64,000 nt of DNA from assembly GCF_019704555.1 (NCBI RefSeq), contig NZ_AP024745.1:2538001-2602000 (forward strand), written 5' to 3'. The notes below the pieces were generated by a model, which did no database searches, was not told the origin of the DNA, and saw only the letters and a list, made by a program, of their open reading frames with translations. Origin of the DNA: Actinoplanes sp. L3-i22 (lineage in GTDB: Bacteria > Actinomycetota > Actinomycetes > Mycobacteriales > Micromonosporaceae). Made by a program: the position numbers and the translations under genes. This document shows, in pieces, positions 58,017-64,000 of the stretch (position 1 is its first letter; each line of letters begins with the position of its first letter).

Positions 58017-61000
58017 TCAGGCGCCGGCGTCCAGCTCGGCGAGGAACCGCTCGGCACGCCGGGTCAACAGGTGGGCCTCGGCCGCGGCCGAGCGGGCGCG
58101 GGCCCGCTCCGCGGCGGCCCGGACCACGGCGGGCGGTTCGCCGCGGGTCTGCAGCAGGCGCGCCCGGACCAGCAGGAGCAGTCCTTCGGCGAAGCGTTCG
58201 CCGAGGGTCGCCATGGCCCGCTCGGCCCGGTCGAGGGCGTAGCCGGCCCGGTCGGCGCGGCCGTCCGCCAGCCACATCTCGGCGATCAGCGCGTACTGGA
58301 ACGGCAGTCCCCACTGTGGCGGGTCGACCAGGTCGGCGGCCAGCAACTGCTCGGCCTCGGCGGCCTCGGCGGCCGGGTCGCCGCCGGTGAGGGCGCGGGC
58401 CCAGCACCCGTACTGCCGGATGTAGTGGTCGATCTGGGCGCGCAGGCGGGCCAGGTCGGCGGCGACCCAGCGGTCGCTGACTCGCCGGGCCAGGGCCGCG
58501 TCCCCGGCCATCGCGGCGATCATGCCGGTGAAGAAGGCCCAGACCGAGACCGCGTGCGGCGCGGCCGGCTTGTCCCAGACGTCCACGACGGCCAGGGCCG
58601 CGTCGACCTCGCCGTACAGGGCGATCGACATGGCCTGGTAGGGCGGTCCCTGCCCGGGGATGGTGCCGTCGCGCCGCAGCGGCGTGTCCGCCGGCCGGAT
58701 GTCGCCGGCCGGATCCGTCTCGGTGAACGACCGGTACGACGCGCCGACGTTGCCGATGTCCAGCTGGTGCAGTCCCCAGGCCTGCCGGGCGTAGCTCCGC
58801 GCGACCGGATCGGTCGACGCCAGGCCGTGCTCGTGCATCCGGCGGGCCACGCTGCCGCGGTCCGGCGCCATCGCGGTCAGCGCCCCGGCCACCCGGATGA
58901 ACAGGAAGTCGGCGGCCTCCGCCGTCCGGCCCAGGGCGTGGGCCAGCTGTTCCCCGCGCTCCAGCAGGTCCATCGTCGGGGTGTCGTAGCCGGCCTGCCG
59001 CCGGATCACGACGGCGAACAGGGTGAGCGCGGACAACTCCTGCTCGGTGAGTCCGGCCGCCCGGGCGACCTGGGCGGCCGAGCGCAGCTGCCGGTTGGCG
59101 GACTCGAACGCGAGCTTGGCGGCCGCGCGGCGCCCGGCCCGGATCAGCGTGTCCGCGATCCGGACCGGCTCGGCCAGGTGCCCGGCCGACCACAGGTGGT
59201 AGGCGAGCCGTTCGGTGATCGACTCGTCGTCGGGATGGGTCTGTTCCAGGGCGTCGGCGACGCGCAGGTGCAACCGCACCAGCCGCTGTCGCGTGGTGGT
59301 CTCGGTGACCGACTCCCGGACCAGGTCGTGCGCGAAACGCAGCGACGACGGGTGCTCCGCGCTGGATTCGAGCAGGCCGAGCGCGTGCAGCGGTTCCAGG
59401 CGTTCGAGGCAGTCGGCGACGTACACGCCGGCCGCGCGGGACAGCAGCCGCAGGTCGACGTCCCGGCCGATCAGCGCGGCGACGTGCAGCAGGTCGCGGG
59501 CCCGGTCGTCGAGGCCGGCCATCCGGTCGCGGACCACGTCGCGCACGGTCGCCGGCACGCCCGCCCCGGCGGAGACCTCGCCGGCACCGAGCGTGCCGGC
59601 CTCACTGAGCAGCCGGGAAAGTTCCAGGACGAAGAACGGATTGCCTTCGGTACGGGCATGGATGGCGCGCGCCACGGCCTCGCCGGGGTCATCACCGGAC
59701 TCGTGCCGGATCAGCGCCGCCACGTCGCCCGGGGCGAGCGGCCCGAGCCGGAACCGGCGGTGCCCGGGCAGCCGACCGGCCGCGGCCAGCGCCTGGGAGA
59801 GTTCGGAGCCGATCGTCGGCGCCCGGTCCCGCAGCGCCCCGATGATCGCGGCCCGCTGCGGCAGCCGGCCCGCGAGGTGGCTGAACAACCGCAGCGAGGT
59901 GGTGTCGGCCCACTGCAGGTCGTCGAGGATCAGCAGGGTCGGGCGGTGCGCCGCGGCCTCGGTGACCAGCGCGACGACCTGCTCGAACAGCTGGAACTGG
60001 GCGCTGCCGCCGGGCAGTGACCGACCGGCCTCGCCGCCCGGCGCGAGCAGGCTCCCGAGCTGCCCGGCGAGCCACCGGTCCCGGTCCGGCGCGGGCAGCC
60101 CGCCGACGATCGTGCCCAGCGCCTGTTCCCACGGCCACATCGACGGTGTCCCGTCGCCTTCCAGGCAGGAGCCCCAGACCACGGTCGCGCCGAGCCGGGC
60201 GGCCTCCGCGGCGGTCTCCTCCAGCAGCCGGGTCTTGCCCACGCCCGGTTCGCCCTCGACGATGCCGATCCCGGTCCGGCCGGTCAGCGCGCTCTGCACG
60301 GTGTGCCGCAACACGGCCAGCTCGTCGATCCGCCCGATCAGCCCGGTCGCCCCGGCCGTCGGTGCCCGGTCGGCGGCGACCGCCGGGCCGGCCGGGTCGG
60401 GAGCCTGCGCCAGCACCCGCCGGTGCGCGTCGGTCAGCGCCGGGCCCGGGTCGATGCCCAGCTCGTCGGCCAGCCGGTCGCGGATCGCGCCGAACACGGA
60501 CAGGGCCTCGGCCTGGCGGCCGGCGGCGGCCAGTACGGCGACGAGCGCGGCGTGCACCGGTTCGTGGAACGGCGCCATCGTCGCGGCCAGCCGTAACGCC
60601 GGAAGGACCCGCTCGGCGCGGCCGGTCGCGACCGCGATCCCGGCGGCGGCCGTGCACGCGTCGTAGAACTCGTTGTCGACCGCGGCGAAGATCGCCGTCG
60701 CGCCGGCCCGGTCGGCGATCCCGTTGCCGGTCGGTCCGTGCCAGAGCCCGAGCGCCGCGGTGTAGTGGTCGAGCGCCGCGGCGTCGTGCCGTTGGGCGGT
60801 GGCGGACCGGGCCGCCGTCACGGCGGTCCGGAACGCGGCCAGGTCCAGCACCGCGGGGTCGGCGACGAACAGGTAGGAGTTGCCGCGGAGCTGCAGGAAC
60901 GATCCGGTCCCGCGGGCCGGGAGGGCGGGCTCGAGCATCCGCCGCAGCGCGCCGACGTGCTTCTGGACGATGTTGAGCGCGCTGGCCGGGATGTCGTCGC

Positions 61001-61190
61001 CCCAGATCAGGTCGATCAGCTCGCCGGTGCCGGCCGGCATGCCGGCCCGGGCCAGCAGCAGGGCCAGGAGCAGGGCCTGTTGCCGGGGCCCGGGATCCAG
61101 CTCGGCGCCGTCGCGCCAGATGCGCAGCGGGCCGAGGACCTGGAGGTAGGGCTGGCCCCCGCCGGTGGGCGGGACGGCGGGAACGGGCAC
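58017..61190 (-). CDS. SARP-type regulator with AAA ATPase and C-terminal TPR-like region (full length)
   Basis: A 1,057-residue regulator. Residues about 10-105 are an OmpR-like winged helix (YLQVLGPLRIWRDGAELDPG; ELIDLIWGDDIPASALNIVQ) and about 110-260 a BTAD domain (LAAFRTAVTAARSATAQRHD). An ATPase follows with Walker A GEPGVGKT near 312, Walker B LLILDDLQWAD near 420 and GNPFFVLELSRLLSEAG. From about 690 come helical TPR-like repeats to the end (FESANRQLRSAAQVARAAGL). SARP-ATPase-TPR proteins activate secondary-metabolism and stress genes. The first two thirds are a paralogue of the protein at 10.3-12.4 kb. GTG 61190 has only a weak ribosome site. It is divergent from the NmrA-like gene, with 164 bases between starts. 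Confidence 0.9.
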   Translation of the reverse strand: MPVPAVPPTGGGQPYLQVLGPLRIWRDGAELDPGPRQQALLLALLLARAGMPAGTGELIDLIWGDDIPASALNIVQKHVGALRRMLEPALPARGTGSFLQLRGNSYLFVADPAVLDLAAFRTAVTAARSATAQRHDAAALDHYTAALGLWHGPTGNGIADRAGATAIFAAVDNEFYDACTAAAGIAVATGRAERVLPALRLAATMAPFHEPVHAALVAVLAAAGRQAEALSVFGAIRDRLADELGIDPGPALTDAHRRVLAQAPDPAGPAVAADRAPTAGATGLIGRIDELAVLRHTVQSALTGRTGIGIVEGEPGVGKTRLLEETAAEAARLGATVVWGSCLEGDGTPSMWPWEQALGTIVGGLPAPDRDRWLAGQLGSLLAPGGEAGRSLPGGSAQFQLFEQVVALVTEAAAHRPTLLILDDLQWADTTSLRLFSHLAGRLPQRAAIIGALRDRAPTIGSELSQALAAAGRLPGHRRFRLGPLAPGDVAALIRHESGDDPGEAVARAIHARTEGNPFFVLELSRLLSEAGTLGAGEVSAGAGVPATVRDVVRDRMAGLDDRARDLLHVAALIGRDVDLRLLSRAAGVYVADCLERLEPLHALGLLESSAEHPSSLRFAHDLVRESVTETTTRQRLVRLHLRVADALEQTHPDDESITERLAYHLWSAGHLAEPVRIADTLIRAGRRAAAKLAFESANRQLRSAAQVARAAGLTEQELSALTLFAVVIRRQAGYDTPTMDLLERGEQLAHALGRTAEAADFLFIRVAGALTAMAPDRGSVARRMHEHGLASTDPVARSYARQAWGLHQLDIGNVGASYRSFTETDPAGDIRPADTPLRRDGTIPGQGPPYQAMSIALYGEVDAALAVVDVWDKPAAPHAVSVWAFFTGMIAAMAGDAALARRVSDRWVAADLARLRAQIDHYIRQYGCWARALTGGDPAAEAAEAEQLLAADLVDPPQWGLPFQYALIAEMWLADGRADRAGYALDRAERAMATLGERFAEGLLLLVRARLLQTRGEPPAVVRAAAERARARSAAAEAHLLTRRAERFLAELDAGA

Positions 61191-61354
61191 CGCCGGACTC
61201 TACCGTGCCTGGCGGCCCCCGTCTGACCTGCGTTGATAGATCACCGTAGTGACCGGCCGCACAAGTCCTTCAGTTTTGAAATAACTTGGATGGGGGTGTG
61301 GTTGTGGAGGTCAGCGGCCCACAAAGGACCGCGAGGAGCAAGGAGCGGGTTCTC

Positions 61355-62302
61355 ATGGCTAGCAAGACGATCGCGGTTGTCGGCGCTACTGGTGCTCAGG
61401 GCAACGGTGTGGTGCGGGCCATCCTGGCGGCCGGCGGCGACGACTTCAACGTGCGGGCGCTGACCCGGGACGTGACCTCGGCCAAGGCACGCGAGCTGGC
61501 TGAACTAGGCGCCGAAGTGGTGGTGGGTGACTATTCCAGTCCGGAGGGTCTGGCCGAGGCGTTCGCCGGTGCGGACGGGGCGTTCCTGGTGACCGATTTC
61601 TGGACGCACATGGATCCGGAGAAGGAGCAGGCGTACGTCCGGAACCTGATCGACGCGGTGCAGAAGGCCGGCGTCAAGCACGTGGTCTGGTCGACGCTGG
61701 AGGACACCCGGGAGCTGATCCCGGTCGACGACCCGCGGATGCCGACGCTGCTGGGCACGTACAAGGTGCCGCACTTCGACGCGAAGGCCGAGGCGGACGA
61801 GTTCTTCCGGGCGGCCGGGGTGCCGACGACGTTCCTGCGGACCACGTTCTACTACGAGAACCTGGCCGACGCGCTGGCGCCGGCGCGGGACGGCGAGGGC
61901 CGGCTGGTTCTGAACATTCCGATGGGGGATGCGCCGCTGGCGGGTATCGCGTCGGGTGACATCGGCCGGGTCGCGCTGTCGATCTTCCGCGGTGGCAGCG
62001 AGTACGTGGGTCGTACGGTGAGTATCGCCGGTGATGTGCTGACCGGTAAGGAGATCGCCGAGGCGCTGGCCGACGCGCTGGGGGAGCCGGTGGAGTACCG
62101 TCCGGTCACCCACGATCAGTTCCGGGCGTTCGGGTTCCCGGGTGCTGACGAGTACGGCAACATGCTGCAGTACTACACGGAGTTCGCCGCCGAGTTCACC
62201 GGCCCGCGTGACCCGGCCAAGGTCCGCGAGCTGACCCCGGAGGTCCGGTCGCTGCGCGAGTGGCTGGCCGAGGTGGGCTACCGCCTCCCGAACGCCGCCT
62301 GA
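61355..62302 (+). CDS. NmrA-like NAD(P)-binding oxidoreductase
   Basis: A 315-residue cytosolic protein of the atypical short-chain dehydrogenase class. The N-terminus AVVGATGAQGNGVVRAIL holds the GxxGxxG dinucleotide loop, followed by VRALTRDVTSAKARELAELG, with RALTRD at the usual NADP-specificity position. Later landmarks are GVKHVVWSTLEDT, then VPTTFLRTTFYYENLADALA and EYRPVTHDQFRAFGFPGAD. The usual catalytic YxxxK is not clear, as in NmrA itself, so it may be a redox sensor and not an enzyme. AGGAG lies nine bases before ATG 61355; a longer opening to 61286 is less likely. It ends at a strong terminator shared with the M36 peptidase gene. Confidence 0.87.
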   Translation: MASKTIAVVGATGAQGNGVVRAILAAGGDDFNVRALTRDVTSAKARELAELGAEVVVGDYSSPEGLAEAFAGADGAFLVTDFWTHMDPEKEQAYVRNLIDAVQKAGVKHVVWSTLEDTRELIPVDDPRMPTLLGTYKVPHFDAKAEADEFFRAAGVPTTFLRTTFYYENLADALAPARDGEGRLVLNIPMGDAPLAGIASGDIGRVALSIFRGGSEYVGRTVSIAGDVLTGKEIAEALADALGEPVEYRPVTHDQFRAFGFPGADEYGNMLQYYTEFAAEFTGPRDPAKVRELTPEVRSLREWLAEVGYRLPNAA

Positions 62303-62305
62303 CAG

Positions 62306-62356
62306 TAGAACGGGGCGGGGACGTGACCCATCGGTCACGTCCCCGCCCCCGTTCTA
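62306..62356. terminator. Bidirectional terminator between convergent genes
   Basis: TAGAACGGGGCGGGGACGTGACC (62306-62328) pairs with 62333-62356 over about 23 bp with a single bulged C and a four-base CATC loop, an exceptionally stable hairpin. It starts four bases after the NmrA-like stop and includes the stop codon of the facing peptidase gene. Confidence 0.88.
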
Positions 62357-64000
62357 TTTGACCGGCGGAACGGTGAAGTCCTCGGTCGGGGAGAGGTCGG
62401 CGGCGCCGTCTGTGCTCGCGTTCACTCCCATCCCGCGTGCGGCGAACACCTGCCAGATCCTGTCCTGGCCCCGGCCGTGGTCGACCACCCGGTCGGCCAG
62501 CAGGATCGCGTTGCGCATGTCCAGGTAGGACGGGTCGGCCGGGGCCAGCTCCATCGCCCGGGTCACCAGCGAGCGGGCCGTCCAGCTGCCGATCGACCGG
62601 CGCAGGTCCCACAGCGTCTGCGCCCAGATCTCACCGTCGGCGTGGATCTCCGCCCCGCCCGACGAGCGGATCCTGGCGTAGTCGCCGTACGTGTAGCCGC
62701 CGCTGCCCGCGGTGGCCGTGCCCGCGCAGACCGGCTCGGTGCTCGCCACCGGGCAGTCGATCGGCTCGCTGCGCACCGAGCGCCCGGCCAGGATGTAGTC
62801 GCCCTCGCGGACGTCGCCGTCCACCGCGTCGTCCCGCTCGTAGGCGCTGTCGACCAGGTAGTCCAGGCCGTACCAGTCGCCCCAGGCCTCGCCCATCGCG
62901 AGCGCCTGCGCGCCGCTCAGTGTGCCGTTGCCGGCGGCGTCGACGACCAGGCGCTCGGACAGGCCGTGCGTGTACTCGTGGAAGACGATGTCGGCGGCGT
63001 CCCCGGAGTTGCCGGCCAGCACCGACGCGGACCGCTGGAACAGGTACATCTGCATGCGCGGCGGGATGCCGTCCGGGCCGGTCGTCATGTTGGCGTTGTT
63101 GTCGTGGTCGGCGTCCGGCAGGCCGTCCGCGGTGTTCGCGCCGTCCATCGACTGACCCTGGACCGCGTCCCCGTCGACCGCCTCGAAGTTGCCGGCCGCC
63201 CGGGTGAAGCCGATCGGCGCGGCGTTCAGGTGGTCGTGCCAGGTGCCCAGGTAGGCGAAGAGCTGGGCGGCGTTCTGGGCCCGGTTGGCCTGCCAGGAGT
63301 TCGGCACCGCCGGGTTCCACGAGCACTGCCGCTGGGCCGAGCACGGGGCGCCGACCTGGGCGGAGAAGTCGGTGAACGGGAAGTCGAAGCTGCCCGTGGC
63401 GGCCGGCCGGACCTCCTCCGACGGCTGCGCGACGTCATCGTCGTCGACATCCGAGTACACGTGCGCGTTGCCGCCGGACAGCACCGGGGCGTTCCTCGGC
63501 AGCCACTCGGTGAGGTTGACCGGGTGCTGGGTGCCGCCGGCCGCGGCGCCCGGGTAGTTCTCCCAGGTCAGCGCATGGTCGTTGGCGACCAGGCTGCGGC
63601 CGGACAGCACCGTGCCGTCAGCCGCGTCGACCACGCTGAGGTACCCCTCGGCCATGCCGACCACCTCCCACGCCAGCCGGGGGCCGGTCGTGGTTCCGAA
63701 GTAGACCTGACGGGCCCGGCCGCCGTCGGAGAACGTCGCCGACTTCGCCGCGGTCGAGCGCAGCGTCGCCGCCGAGGTGCCCGGCATCGCCGCCCGGCGG
63801 GCCGCGATCGCGTCCAGCGTCGCGGCGCCGGCCGTGGCCGGCAGCCCGGCCAGCGGGGAGCCGTCGACCGCGATGATCCGGCCGTCCCGGGCGACGTGCA
63901 CCTTGACGCCGCTGCCGGCGACCTCCACGCCGCCGACGTTCTGGGTGAAGCTCAGGTGGTGGGTGCCCGCGATGTCGACGTAGTCCTTGCGCAGCCGCAG
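62354..64000 (-). CDS. Secreted M36 (fungalysin-type) metallopeptidase, N-terminus beyond the window
   Basis: At least 548 residues are present; the frame stays open through the right edge. The visible start (LRLRKDYVDIAGTHHLSFTQ then GVEVAGSGVKVHVARDGRI) belongs to the inhibitory FTP/PepSY-type propeptide. The mature M36 domain has ALTWENYPGA, then the zinc motif HEYTH (encoded at 62966-62980) and GEAWGDWYG, whose Glu is the third zinc ligand. A C-terminal helical part ends DFTVPPVK. Such enzymes are secreted broad-specificity endopeptidases that self-activate. Several Cys (GAPCSAQRQCSW; IDCPVASTEPVC) suggest disulfides. A GTG at 63928 is inside the propeptide and is not the true start. Confidence 0.9.
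   Translation of the reverse strand: MRLRKDYVDIAGTHHLSFTQNVGGVEVAGSGVKVHVARDGRIIAVDGSPLAGLPATAGAATLDAIAARRAAMPGTSAATLRSTAAKSATFSDGGRARQVYFGTTTGPRLAWEVVGMAEGYLSVVDAADGTVLSGRSLVANDHALTWENYPGAAAGGTQHPVNLTEWLPRNAPVLSGGNAHVYSDVDDDDVAQPSEEVRPAATGSFDFPFTDFSAQVGAPCSAQRQCSWNPAVPNSWQANRAQNAAQLFAYLGTWHDHLNAAPIGFTRAAGNFEAVDGDAVQGQSMDGANTADGLPDADHDNNANMTTGPDGIPPRMQMYLFQRSASVLAGNSGDAADIVFHEYTHGLSERLVVDAAGNGTLSGAQALAMGEAWGDWYGLDYLVDSAYERDDAVDGDVREGDYILAGRSVRSEPIDCPVASTEPVCAGTATAGSGGYTYGDYARIRSSGGAEIHADGEIWAQTLWDLRRSIGSWTARSLVTRAMELAPADPSYLDMRNAILLADRVVDHGRGQDRIWQVFAARGMGVNASTDGAADLSPTEDFTVPPVK

Noticed and set aside
61233..61290. A sigma-70-type promoter (TTGATA or TTGAAA with TAACTT) before the NmrA-like gene
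   Set aside because: No pair of hexamers has correct spacing, so I do not list it. A short TCAC-N4-GTGA palindrome near 61240 is too small to support alone.
63928..63928. GTG at 63928 as the start of the M36 peptidase
   Set aside because: In-frame propeptide sequence continues upstream to the window edge, so the true start lies beyond it.

Overview
The window is very GC-rich DNA with dense genes, many GTG starts and one TTG start, purine-rich ribosome binding sites and strong third-position GC bias. With SARP and STAND regulators, an ECF sigma factor, secreted peptidases and a type VII secretion (T7SS/ESX) locus, this points to a filamentous actinobacterium, most likely of the Micromonosporaceae (Actinoplanes-like). 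The genus is inference. I saw no rRNA, tRNA, CRISPR array, transposase or attachment site.

Layout. 1-7.8 kb holds cell-envelope and secreted functions: a partial S37-type peptidase, a PilZ protein, a cupredoxin-like lipoprotein, a polysaccharide deacetylase with a repeat-rich cytoplasmic tail, a CocE/S15-type hydrolase and small membrane proteins. 7.9-12.4 kb holds two divergent regulators, an HTH-NB-ARC-TPR protein and a SARP-ATPase that lacks the C-terminal half of its paralogue at 58-61 kb. 12.5-23.0 kb is a first secretion island: ECF sigma factor, a large WXG/LXG-like substrate, a WXG100 protein and an EssC-like ATPase with ubiquitin-like and FHA-like N-terminal domains. Convergent to it lies a small WXG-like pair, followed by a lipoprotein/LysM-like membrane pair.

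23.0-39.7 kb is a minus-strand, translationally coupled four-gene operon: YbaB/EbfC-like protein, WXG-like protein, a giant 4,781-residue multidomain protein, and a 340-residue partner. The giant protein has a WXG-like export domain, a hydrophobic segment, a Thr/Pro/Gly/Ala repeat linker, a zinc-protease motif, a GT-A-like region, two copies of a roughly 600-residue unit, several caspase/C80-like His/Cys modules (one degenerate, one stub) and a GT-B glycosyltransferase-like end. It is the best candidate for a poorly described system.

39.9-57.1 kb is the divergent canonical ESX operon: two WXG100 proteins, two accessory/substrate proteins, a small linker protein, EccC (all three Walker A motifs intact), EccD, EccB, an 896-residue protein with an apparently inactive ART-like C-terminus, a beta-helix-EccA fusion and a second YbaB-like protein. 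No mycosin (MycP) and no recognisable EccE occur in the window. The simplest reading is that this apparatus exports the WXG pairs, the Gly-rich substrate and probably the giant protein, with YbaB-like and EccA-like proteins as cytosolic partners.

57.1-64.0 kb returns to ordinary accessory genes: an alpha/beta hydrolase, the full-length SARP-ATPase-TPR regulator, an NmrA-like oxidoreductase and a partial M36 metallopeptidase, the last two converging on a strong bidirectional terminator. No stretch longer than about 250 bases lacks a gene.
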